From NCBI GenBank assembly GCA_030531645.1, contig JAUNNB010000003.1, positions 24,038-88,037 on the forward strand: a DNA stretch of 64,000 nt. The letters run 5' to 3'. The notes under the pieces were generated by a model. The model made no database searches. It saw nothing but the letters and a program-made list of their open reading frames with translations, and was not told the DNA's origin. This document shows positions 1 through 6,812 of this stretch, piece after piece. The position numbers and the translations under genes are program-made. Source of the DNA: Candidatus Saccharimonadota bacterium. Lineage in GTDB: Bacteria > Patescibacteriota > Saccharimonadia > Saccharimonadales > Saccharimonadaceae. Within the stretch, counting starts at the first letter, position 1. Each line of letters opens with the position of its first letter.

Positions 1-281
1 TCGAGGTCGACTTTGTCGTTTACTACTTCGACGCCTTCAACTTCAAGACGGATTTTTTGTTCTTCACTACCGCCAAAACCGAACTCACAGGCAAGTTCGC
101 CCTTGCTATTCACAACGCGATGGCATGGCACAATTCCCTCGTAAGGATTTCTGTGGAGTGCGTTGCCGACCGCACGCGAAGCGTTGGGCTTACCAATCAA
201 AAAAGCAAGTTGGCCATAGGTCGCAACTTTGCCTTTTGGAATCTTCTTTGTAATTTCGTAGACTTGATCTGAAAATGTCAT
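1..281 (-). CDS. Methylated-DNA--cysteine S-methyltransferase family protein (MGMT/ATL), 3' end outside window
   Basis: DNA-binding and active-site domain of the O6-alkylguanine-DNA alkyltransferase family. Ninety-three residues are visible from the ATG at 281. The fold's signature VPCHRVV is present with the acceptor cysteine at residue 53, so a methyl-accepting enzyme is more likely than an alkyltransferase-like protein that has lost the cysteine. No N-terminal Ada-type ribonuclease-H-like domain precedes it, so this is the short form. The start codon lies two bases after the encoded CCA of tRNA-Gly, which suggests co-transcription with the two tRNAs and ndk. The C-terminus runs off the window. 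Confidence 0.88.
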   Translation of the reverse strand, partial: MTFSDQVYEITKKIPKGKVATYGQLAFLIGKPNASRAVGNALHRNPYEGIVPCHRVVNSKGELACEFGFGGSEEQKIRLEVEGVEVVNDKVDL

Positions 282-283
282 AA

Positions 284-358
284 TGGTGCGAGTAGAGGGA
301 GTCGGACCCTCGTCTCATCCTTGGGAAGGATACATAATAGCCGTTATACGATACTCGC
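284..358 (-). tRNA. tRNA-Gly (anticodon CCC)
   Basis: Reading the minus strand, the acceptor stem GCGAGTA pairs with TACTCGC, followed by discriminator A and an encoded CCA. The anticodon loop is TTCCCAA, giving anticodon CCC (Gly, codon GGG). The T loop reads GTCCGACT where TTCGANT is usual, a small departure in an otherwise complete cloverleaf. Confidence 0.9.
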
Positions 359-370
359 AAATAAAATAAC

Positions 371-446
371 TGGTAGCCCGGGCGGGAGTCGAACCCACAA
401 CCTCTTCCTTAGGACGGAATCGCTCTATCCATTGAGCTACCGAGCC
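371..446 (-). tRNA. tRNA-Arg (anticodon CCT)
   Basis: On the minus strand the acceptor arms GGCTCGG and CCGGGCT pair with G-U at positions 1:72 and 4:69, followed by A and an encoded CCA. The D stem is GCTC/GAGC, the T loop contains GGTTCGACTCC, and the anticodon loop GTCCTAA gives CCT (Arg, codon AGG). It sits 12 bases upstream of tRNA-Gly in the same direction, probably processed from one transcript. Confidence 0.9.
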
Positions 447-451
447 ACAAT

Positions 452-467
452 GGGGGCCGAGGCCCCC
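452..467 (-). other. GC-rich hairpin between ndk and tRNA-Arg
   Basis: Perfect 7-bp stem GGGGGCC/GGCCCCC with a GA loop just after the ndk stop codon. No T run follows on either strand, so it is not a standard intrinsic terminator. It may mark the mRNA 3' end or a processing point before the tRNAs. Confidence 0.5.
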
Positions 468-473
468 GTAATA

Positions 474-1004
474 TTATTTCTTAAAGGTCGCCCTTGTGTA
501 CTTTTCGTTCAAATCTTCGTAATCGTAAAGTTCAGCTTCGGTGAACCAAAGTGAAACTTCCTGGACGGCCTCTTCCGGAGAACCAGAAGCGTGAACGAGG
601 TTAGGCACACCGACACCCTTGGAATCAGAGTAGCCGAAGCTCATGTGAGCGAAATCGCCACGAATAGTACCCATATCAGCAGCTTTTGGCTCAGTTGGGC
701 CAACAATTTTGCGGACAAGCGGCACAGCCTCAATACCTTCGAGACAAATTGCGATAACTGGACCGGTCATCATGTAGTCAAGGTTATATTTGAAAGTCTG
801 TTCACCACGACGAGTGATGAGCTGGCCAATGTCTTCGTAATGCTTTTTGTATAGATCTTGGTCTGGGCTAACCATCTTCATACCGACGATTTTGAGACCA
901 ACGCGCTCAAAGCGTTGCAAAATCTCACCGACGATACCGCGCTGGACAGCGTCAGGTTTACATACAACAAGTGTACGCTGAATAAAATCTTCTTCTTTTG
1001 CCAT
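474..1004 (-). CDS. ndk: Nucleoside diphosphate kinase, long form
   Basis: Transfers the gamma-phosphate from ATP to nucleoside diphosphates through a phosphohistidine. Family motifs: VCKPDAVQRG near the N-terminus, TIRGDFA, and NLVHASGSPEEA with the catalytic histidine at residue 138. At 176 residues it is longer than the usual 135-155. The extra length lies at about residues 55-75 (an RRGE-containing insert) and 120-135. The usual H-x-S-D-S reads HASGS here. Start supported by AAAGGAG upstream and an extended -10 box (TATGGTATAAT) at 1022-1027. Divergent from galU. Confidence 0.95.
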   Translation of the reverse strand: MAKEEDFIQRTLVVCKPDAVQRGIVGEILQRFERVGLKIVGMKMVSPDQDLYKKHYEDIGQLITRRGEQTFKYNLDYMMTGPVIAICLEGIEAVPLVRKIVGPTEPKAADMGTIRGDFAHMSFGYSDSKGVGVPNLVHASGSPEEAVQEVSLWFTEAELYDYEDLNEKYTRATFKK

Positions 1005-1021
1005 TTTTTCTCCTTTGGGAT

Positions 1022-1066
1022 ATTATACCATAAAATCATAGACAAACCCCGAATTTGTGCTATATT
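1022..1066. promoter_or_regulatory. Divergent ndk/galU promoter region
   Basis: ndk side (minus): TATAAT at 1022-1027 with upstream TATGG. galU side (plus): TAGACA at 1039-1044, 16-base spacer, TATATT at 1061-1066, nine bases before the galU ATG. The two RNA polymerase footprints overlap. Confidence 0.6.
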
Positions 1067-1075
1067 AAAGGTATT

Positions 1076-1903
1076 ATGATTACGAAAGCTATTATCCCAG
1101 TTGCGGGTTGGGGAACAAGGCGTTTGCCGATTACAAAAGTTATCGAGAAATCCATGCTTCCAGTCGGGAATCGCCCACTTGTAGACTATTCGGTCCAAGA
1201 ACTTATTAAGGCAGGCGTTAAAGATATTTATATGGTAATTTCGGATGTTGAACCGTGCCAAGTAAAGGCATTTTATTCCGAAAACAAGGCTTTGAACGAT
1301 TACTTGGTTGATCGCGGAAAGGCCGACAGACTAGAGCTTGCAAAAACCTTGCCAAAAGATGTAAATATTCACTACACCAAGCAGGACCCATCTGGCAAAT
1401 ACGGAACGGCTGTGCCTGTAGCAATGGTGGTCGAAGAATTTAATATTGATGAACCAGTTTTCGTATTCATGGGCGACGACTTCGTTTGGAATCCTGATGG
1501 TAAATCGGCAGCTGAATCATTACTCGAAGCTTATGATGGCCATTCGGCACTACTTGGCGTAGAAGTCACTGATGAAGAAATGACTAAATATTCTGCAATC
1601 ACGATTGAAGATGGGCGTATGACGAGCTTGGTTGAAAAACCTGAGCTTGGAACTGCCCCATCAAATCTAGCAAATGTTTCGAAATACATTATGGAGCCAG
1701 AGCTCCTCAAAAAAGTCGTGAAGTATGTCCACGATAATGATTTCGGTCCAAAAGATCAGGAATATATGATTACTGACCCAATTGATGAATTTGTAAAAGA
1801 AGGGGGCATTTTCCGAGTAGCACCAACCAACGGCGAATATCTCGATGGTGGTTCTGTCGAAGGATGGATTCACGCAAATAATGTAGTAGCTGGAAATAAA
1901 TAA
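1076..1903 (+). CDS. galU: UTP--glucose-1-phosphate uridylyltransferase
   Basis: Makes UDP-glucose from UTP and glucose-1-phosphate; the product feeds galE and glf at the far end of this window. The N-terminus carries the nucleotide-binding signature of the family (IIPVAGWGTR followed by KSMLPVGNRPL), then VFMGDDFV and a VEKP sugar-binding motif. The first Gly of the usual GxGTR is Trp-Gly here. The ATG at 1076 is chosen over the upstream in-frame ATG at 1055 because the latter lies on the -10 box. 275 residues, normal for bacterial GalU. Confidence 0.93.
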   Translation: MITKAIIPVAGWGTRRLPITKVIEKSMLPVGNRPLVDYSVQELIKAGVKDIYMVISDVEPCQVKAFYSENKALNDYLVDRGKADRLELAKTLPKDVNIHYTKQDPSGKYGTAVPVAMVVEEFNIDEPVFVFMGDDFVWNPDGKSAAESLLEAYDGHSALLGVEVTDEEMTKYSAITIEDGRMTSLVEKPELGTAPSNLANVSKYIMEPELLKKVVKYVHDNDFGPKDQEYMITDPIDEFVKEGGIFRVAPTNGEYLDGGSVEGWIHANNVVAGNK

Positions 1904-1931
1904 AAAATAACCCCTTCGGGGGTTATTTTTT
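1904..1931. terminator. Bidirectional terminator galU/rpsT
   Basis: AATAACCCC-TTCG-GGGGTTATT hairpin flanked by A and T runs, so it works for both converging genes. It overlaps the rpsT stop codon. Confidence 0.9.
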
Positions 1932-2184
1932 ATTTGCTTTTCTTACCTGAAGCTTTTGCGATTTTTGCAAGAGCGGCTTTACGACGAGAAGCTGTGTTTT
2001 TCTTCATAAGATCTTTCTTGACAGCCTTGTCGTATTCAGACTGAACCTTGCTAAGATTCTTAGCAGTAGGTTTCTCCTTGAAAGCTTTGAGCGCAGCCTT
2101 GATGTCCTTCTTGATGCGAACATTGTTCTCTGTGCGCTTTTCTGCCTGACGAGCAGCTTTCTTTGCGGATTTAATAATCGGCAT
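1930..2184 (-). CDS. rpsT: 30S ribosomal protein S20
   Basis: Primary 16S rRNA-binding protein of the small subunit. 84 residues, very Lys/Ala-rich, beginning MPIIKSAKKAARQAEKR with the characteristic helical pattern (NVRIKKDIKAALKAF, KNTASRRKAALAK). It has its own consensus promoter and a leader of about 35-40 bases with an AGAAGGA ribosome-binding site, and ends in the terminator shared with galU. Confidence 0.95.
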   Translation of the reverse strand: MPIIKSAKKAARQAEKRTENNVRIKKDIKAALKAFKEKPTAKNLSKVQSEYDKAVKKDLMKKNTASRRKAALAKIAKASGKKSK

Positions 2185-2226
2185 TATTTTCCTTCTTTTA
2201 TTAAAACATTAAAAATTACTGGTCTC

Positions 2227-2255
2227 ATTATACCTTAGAGGTGATAAACTGTCAA
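2227..2255 (-). promoter_or_regulatory. Consensus promoter of rpsT
   Basis: On the minus strand TTGACA (2250-2255), 17-base spacer, TATAAT (2227-2232): a perfect match to the vegetative sigma-factor consensus. Confidence 0.9.
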
Positions 2256-2262
2256 GGTCTCA

Positions 2263-3048
2263 TTAAGCAACGCCAAGGATGCCGCGAAGAGCGTAGCCGG
2301 TGTCTTCGTGAGAGCGAACGGTGATAGTATCGATTCCCATCTCAACAACTGGATAATCGTTTCCGCCTGGCTGAGTCATATCGCCAAAATAGAGAATTTC
2401 ATCTTTAGTGACTTTGAGCTCTTCTAAGAGATGATTCATACCAAAGGCTTTGTTCATGCCTGGAGTGAAGGCGTTAATGGAAGTAGTACCGCCAATCTCG
2501 TAATCAAATTCTGGAGTCTTGGCCTTGGCGATTTTGACGATTTCTTCGCGCTTTTTGCAGTCTGAATCCCATGCGTATTTGGCTTTGGTACCAGCCTTCT
2601 GACCGAGTGCAGAGAAAGTAACTTGCGAGAGGCGATTCTCGATGATTTCATCGCCTTCCATAAGTTTGTCTTCTTCCCAATAGCCTAATTCCCTAGCGGC
2701 AGATTCGAGGGCTTCGGTAATCTTCTTAACATCATCATCGGTGAGTGGGAAATTGTAAACCTGTGTCCAATTGGATTTGTCGTAAGTATCGCCCTTGGAT
2801 TCGTATTTATAATACTGTGTCCCCTGTGCTACAAACAAATGAAGATGCTCGATTTGAGCTGGAGTAGTGCCAGCCGCAAGAAGTGGGTCAACAATCTGAA
2901 TGAGGAATTGGTCGAACTTTTGGCCGGAAATTGGTGCGATTTCAAAATGGTCGAGACAATTCTTGAGGAGTTCGGCAATTTCTGGCGGAATTGGAGTTTT
3001 CGCAATGTTTAAAGTTTGATCTATATCGAATGATAATACCTTTTTCAT
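2263..3048 (-). CDS. HAD-superfamily phosphatase/phosphomannomutase-like protein
   Basis: HAD-IIB hydrolase fold. The nucleophile motif is SFDIDQTL (Asp8, Asp10). The C-terminal motifs EIGGTTSINAFTPGMNK and YFGDMTQPGGNDYPV resemble the eukaryotic-type phosphomannomutase family (IGG...F..G..K and FGD.T.PGGND) more than Cof-type phosphatases. It could therefore interconvert mannose-6-P and mannose-1-P, or be a related sugar phosphatase; I cannot settle which. 261 residues, full length. A TACAAT box lies nine bases before the ATG. Confidence 0.72.
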   Translation of the reverse strand: MKKVLSFDIDQTLNIAKTPIPPEIAELLKNCLDHFEIAPISGQKFDQFLIQIVDPLLAAGTTPAQIEHLHLFVAQGTQYYKYESKGDTYDKSNWTQVYNFPLTDDDVKKITEALESAARELGYWEEDKLMEGDEIIENRLSQVTFSALGQKAGTKAKYAWDSDCKKREEIVKIAKAKTPEFDYEIGGTTSINAFTPGMNKAFGMNHLLEELKVTKDEILYFGDMTQPGGNDYPVVEMGIDTITVRSHEDTGYALRGILGVA

Positions 3049-3075
3049 AATACTCTTATTGTATCACGAAATAGG

Positions 3076-4335
3076 CTAGTTTTCTGGGTCGAGATATTTC
3101 TGAAGGTCGTAGAAAGTGCCGTCGTTTTTGACTGCTATAGTAGTAGCCCAGGAGTTCTCATCCTTAGCATCGTGGACGGGTACGACGTCAACCATTACGA
3201 CGTCTTTAAGGTCGGTGGCGTGAGGCTCAACTTTGCCTTTATCCAAGATTTCTTCCATACGCTGATAAGCGAGTGTGCCATCTGCGTAGACAATGACAAG
3301 GCCTTCCTGGCCGGCGGATTGGCCAACGATGCCAATGATAATTTGGCGGACACGCTTATTGGTGGTGAATTTATAATCCTTCGTTTGACCTTTGAGGCCG
3401 TAGATTTTGTAGGCGGCTTCATCAACTGAAAGGACAAAGTCGCGAGTTGATGGGTCCGATGCATCTACTCGTGTAATTTTAAGATAGTCCGAAACTGGAA
3501 CGTTATTAACTTTGAATGATCTGCGCATGCCCCAGTTTGGTTCAGAATAAACGCGGTCGCTATCTTCAAAATTCTTGAATTCATAGACTACCGAGACGGT
3601 ATCTTTTGGCTTTTCAGTCGTAGTAGCAGGTGTAGCTTCTGGAGCTGGACGAGTCAAAGCAAAAATAACCGAAGCTACTAATAATATGCCGAGCAAAATA
3701 GTGAGCCAAAGCGGCGATCTGAGACCGACGAGTCTAGAAAAAGTCTCTTTTGACTGCCTTTTTGGCTTTGGAGCTTTTTCAATCTTTTTGGTATCGCCAA
3801 GCGGAGCAAAAGTAGGCTCCACAGAGGCAGTATCTAGACTCTTGAAAGCAGGTGTAGCTTTTGGCTTTTTTGACACTGGTCTAACCATTCCCATTGATTT
3901 TGGAGTTGGTTCTGGTGGAAGTTGTCCTGTTTTGCTGAGGTGTGATTGTCTGTAGGCTTCATGATTAAGCTGGGCACGCTCCTCAGGTGTGAGCTTAGTG
4001 CCAGTAGACTGCTTCTTTGGGCGAGTCGGGTGAGGTTTGGTCGGAGCTTCCAACTGACTAAACGAACGAACTTTAATGCGACCAGCTTTAATCTGGCTGG
4101 CGGAAAGCTCTGTCTTAGACTTAGTGTCTTTAGGGGATGGGGTCGGAGTTTCTGATTTAATAGTAGCCTTGGCGGTGGCTTTGTTGGTCTGAACTTTGAC
4201 CTTAGCTCCCGGGCCACGATGTTTCTTAGATTCAATCGCAATCTTGGAGGAAGCCTTTTCAGGCGTCAAATCAGCTACGTCTTTAGTTTTTACTGACGTA
4301 GAATTATCAACAGAATCAGATTTGGCGTCGGCCAT
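3076..4335 (-). CDS. Single-span membrane protein with long Lys/Pro-rich cytoplasmic tail
   Basis: Not recognised. 419 residues: a low-complexity basic and Pro/Thr/Lys-rich region (1-205), one membrane helix at about 209-227, a Pro/Ala/Thr linker, then a roughly 190-residue outer domain (VSVVYEFKNFEDSD onward) with mixed beta character. The positively charged side points to a cytoplasmic N-terminus. A strong AAGGAGG site precedes the ATG, and an extended -10 box (TATGCTATAAT) lies just upstream. It sits between the HAD gene and uppP, which gives no functional hint. Confidence 0.7.
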   Translation of the reverse strand: MADAKSDSVDNSTSVKTKDVADLTPEKASSKIAIESKKHRGPGAKVKVQTNKATAKATIKSETPTPSPKDTKSKTELSASQIKAGRIKVRSFSQLEAPTKPHPTRPKKQSTGTKLTPEERAQLNHEAYRQSHLSKTGQLPPEPTPKSMGMVRPVSKKPKATPAFKSLDTASVEPTFAPLGDTKKIEKAPKPKRQSKETFSRLVGLRSPLWLTILLGILLVASVIFALTRPAPEATPATTTEKPKDTVSVVYEFKNFEDSDRVYSEPNWGMRRSFKVNNVPVSDYLKITRVDASDPSTRDFVLSVDEAAYKIYGLKGQTKDYKFTTNKRVRQIIIGIVGQSAGQEGLVIVYADGTLAYQRMEEILDKGKVEPHATDLKDVVMVDVVPVHDAKDENSWATTIAVKNDGTFYDLQKYLDPEN

Positions 4336-4370
4336 TATACCTCCTTATGCTTATACAATTATAGCATAAG

Positions 4371-5183
4371 TTAGACGGTAAATAAAACGTAGATCAAGAT
4401 TCCAAGTGAAACAATCACGCGATAAATACCAAATGCTTGAAGTGAATTTTTCTTCTTGAGATATTTCATCACGATAGTAAGTGCGATGAGACCAGAGGCA
4501 AACGCAACGATGTTGGAAAGAGCTAACATGCCGAGATTATCCATAATGTATGCGCGAGATGAGCTCGAGATGAGTGATTTGCCACAGACTGCGAGCATGA
4601 TTGGGATGGATGCGAGGAAGGAATAGTCTGCAGATGATTTTGAATCCATGCCGGTGATACGGCCGGCGATGATAGTAGATCCAGAACGGGAAACGCCTGG
4701 GATTAACGCAAAGGTCTGTGCAAGACCGATTGCAAAGGCGCGTGGGTGTGTGAGCTCTTCTTCTGATTTAATCTTAGAAAGATGTGGGAGCTTGTCGACA
4801 AGAATCATCAAAATACCCACAAGCCCCATAGCTGTGCCGATGACGGCTAAGCTAGAAAAGAATGGGGCGGATTCAATGAAATCACTGAGGAGTAGGCCAA
4901 TGAGTCCGGCTGGGACTGAGGTGAGGACGAGGTTAATGGCCATACGCCAGTTGTGATTAATAAAAATGTCTTTAATGATTTTCCAAATGCGTTTGCGATA
5001 GAAAATAAGCAGTGCGAGAAGTGTGCCGAAGTTGATTAATTCGAGGAAGAAGTGAAAATCATCGGCGCGAGCGCCACCCGCTAGAATGCTTTGTGCTACT
5101 TCGAGATGTCCAGATGAGCTCACCGGAATGAACTCTGTGAGGCCCTGAACGAGGCCTAAAGTAATAGATTCAAATGGATTCAT
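4371..5183 (-). CDS. uppP: Undecaprenyl-diphosphatase
   Basis: Recycles undecaprenyl pyrophosphate to the monophosphate carrier used for peptidoglycan and surface glycans. 270 residues, polytopic. Family motifs: GLVQGLTEFIPVSSSGHL at the N-terminus, and ALIPGVSRSGSTI in the second half with the catalytic Glu, Ser and Arg. Divergent from the HTH-murA gene, so two peptidoglycan-pathway genes share an intergenic region of about 80 bases. Its TAAAAT box ends six bases before the ATG, so the transcript is predicted leaderless. Confidence 0.95.
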   Translation of the reverse strand: MNPFESITLGLVQGLTEFIPVSSSGHLEVAQSILAGGARADDFHFFLELINFGTLLALLIFYRKRIWKIIKDIFINHNWRMAINLVLTSVPAGLIGLLLSDFIESAPFFSSLAVIGTAMGLVGILMILVDKLPHLSKIKSEEELTHPRAFAIGLAQTFALIPGVSRSGSTIIAGRITGMDSKSSADYSFLASIPIMLAVCGKSLISSSSRAYIMDNLGMLALSNIVAFASGLIALTIVMKYLKKKNSLQAFGIYRVIVSLGILIYVLFTV

Positions 5184-5229
5184 AGAACTATTTTATCATA
5201 GTTCAAGCACTTTGAAATGCTTTACAAAA

Positions 5230-5248
5230 TATATCATGTGGTGATATA
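5230..5248. promoter_or_regulatory. Palindromic operator over the murA -10 box
   Basis: TATATCATGTGGTGATATA: 7-base inverted arms TATATCA/TGATATA around a 5-base centre. Its right arm overlaps the -10 hexamer TATAAT (5245-5250). A copy matching at 18 of 19 positions lies inside the gene at 5698-5716. The encoded protein begins with a helix-turn-helix domain, so this is a likely autoregulatory site. Confidence 0.7.
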
Positions 5249-5266
5249 ATTAGCGTGGGAGAAATT

Positions 5267-6805
5267 ATGGATTTTCAAACTGAAATAGGCAAAGCTATTG
5301 CGCATTTGAGGCGTGAAAAAGGCATGACTCAAGCAGAGCTAGCCGAGAAGATCGGGACTTCACAGAGTGCGGTGAATAGCATCGAAAAGGGTGACAGAAA
5401 TCTCTCACTAGAAATGGTGAGCAAATTCTCAAAGGCACTAGGAACGCAAGTTCTCTCTATAAATGATTCTGCTTCACAATCTTTAAAGATCAAGGGCGGG
5501 AAAAAACTGCACGGTGAAATCACCATTAACTCCAGCAAAAATGCTGCTGTGGGGTTGCTTTGCGCTGCCCTTTTGAACGACGGAAAGACTACTTTTCACC
5601 ATTTAGCACGTATTGAGGAAGTCTACCGAATCATTGAAGTTCTAGAGTCTATTGGCGTGAAATGTAAGTGGGTGAACCGCCGAAAAGATTTGGAAATTAT
5701 ATCACCACGTGATATAAAAATAAAGAATTTGAATGTGGCGGCTGCCCGCAGAACTAGGTCCGTAATTATGTTGATGGGGCCACTTTTGCATAAATTTGAG
5801 AGCTTCCAGTTGCCTTACGCTGGTGGTTGTTCCCTAGGCACCAGAACAGTAGATCCACACATGAAGGCTCTTTCAGTTTTTGGGCTTAAAGTTGATGCCA
5901 AGAATAACACTGGCGTTTACGATGTGGCTGTCTCGCAATCAAAGCTTCATGAAGGCACGCCAAAGAAAATTGTACTCATCGAGCGTGGTGACACCGTAAC
6001 AGAAAACGCATTATTTGCAGCAGCACTTTATCCAGGCAAGACCACCATCGTGGGTGCATCTTCCAACTATATGGTGCAGGATGTTTGTTTCTTCTTGCAA
6101 AAGCTTGGTGTTAAAATTCGTGGCATTGGCACGACTACACTCGTAGTAGAAGGTCGTTCAAAGTTCAACAAAGACATTGAATATTGGCCGAGCGAAGATC
6201 CAATTGAAGCAATGAGCTTTATCGCAGCTGCGTTAGTGACGAAAAGTGAAATGAAAATTACTCGCGCACCAATTGAGTTCTTGGAAATGGAGCTTGAAGT
6301 CCTGAAGACGATGCATGCGAAAATTGACGTGAGTGAAGAATATCTCGCAATGAACGAAAGGACAAGATTGGCAGATTTGACGATTCATGAATCGAAACTT
6401 GTGGCGCCAATCGATAAAATTCACCCAATGCCATTCCCTGGTCTCAATATTGACAACTTGCCATTCTTTAACGTGATTGCTGCGACAGCAGAAGGCAGAA
6501 CTTTGATTCATGACTGGGTGTTTGAAAATCGCGCAATTTACGCTGCTGACCTTTCTAAATTAAATGCGAAAGTAGAATTGCTTGATGCACATCGCGTATA
6601 CATCGAGGGGCCGACAAACTGGCATGCGGGCGAACTTGTAGCGCCGCCAGCGTTGAGGCCAGCCGTTGTGATTTTGATTGCCATGCTTGCTGCACCAGGC
6701 ACATCAATTCTAAGAAATACTTATTCGATTGATCGTGGCTACCAGGATTTTGCAAGGCGTTTGAATCATCTAGGTGCTGATATTACTACCCTTGGTGGTG
6801 TATAA
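5267..6805 (+). CDS. murA: XRE-type HTH fused to UDP-N-acetylglucosamine 1-carboxyvinyltransferase (MurA)
   Basis: First committed step of peptidoglycan synthesis: transfer of enolpyruvate from PEP to UDP-GlcNAc. Residues 1-66 are a complete XRE/Cro helix-turn-helix (LRREKGMTQAELAEKIGTSQ, then SAVNSIEKGDRNLSLEM). Residues 72-512 are full-length MurA with SSKNAA (Lys91-Asn92) and the PEP-loop cysteine Cys188 in GGCSLGTRTVD. The ATG at 5267 fits a transcription start near 5257 and follows GGGAGA; an in-frame GTG at 5255 is only four bases past the -10 box and less likely. The fusion and the two operators suggest self-regulation. Confidence 0.93.
   Translation: MDFQTEIGKAIAHLRREKGMTQAELAEKIGTSQSAVNSIEKGDRNLSLEMVSKFSKALGTQVLSINDSASQSLKIKGGKKLHGEITINSSKNAAVGLLCAALLNDGKTTFHHLARIEEVYRIIEVLESIGVKCKWVNRRKDLEIISPRDIKIKNLNVAAARRTRSVIMLMGPLLHKFESFQLPYAGGCSLGTRTVDPHMKALSVFGLKVDAKNNTGVYDVAVSQSKLHEGTPKKIVLIERGDTVTENALFAAALYPGKTTIVGASSNYMVQDVCFFLQKLGVKIRGIGTTTLVVEGRSKFNKDIEYWPSEDPIEAMSFIAAALVTKSEMKITRAPIEFLEMELEVLKTMHAKIDVSEEYLAMNERTRLADLTIHESKLVAPIDKIHPMPFPGLNIDNLPFFNVIAATAEGRTLIHDWVFENRAIYAADLSKLNAKVELLDAHRVYIEGPTNWHAGELVAPPALRPAVVILIAMLAAPGTSILRNTYSIDRGYQDFARRLNHLGADITTLGGV
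5698..5716. promoter_or_regulatory. Intragenic copy of the murA operator palindrome
   Basis: TATATCACCACGTGATATA, an 8-base inverted repeat around CAC. Its reverse complement matches the promoter copy at 18 of 19 positions. It lies about 450 bases inside the coding region, a spacing that would allow looping between two dimers. Confidence 0.6.
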
Positions 6806-6806
6806 T
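6801..6806 (+). promoter_or_regulatory. -10 box of uvrD-like gene (leaderless type)
   Basis: TATAAT ends six bases before the ATG at 6813, placing the predicted transcription start on the start codon. The box lies over the end of murA. Confidence 0.6.
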
Positions 6807-6812
6807 ATAATA

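Noticed and set aside
452..467. Intrinsic terminator of ndk
   Set aside because: The stem is strong but no T run follows on either strand, so it is listed only as a hairpin.
878..1261. 127-residue minus-strand frame between ndk and galU
   Set aside because: It overlaps the ndk and galU coding regions and their divergent promoters, with no ribosome-binding site.
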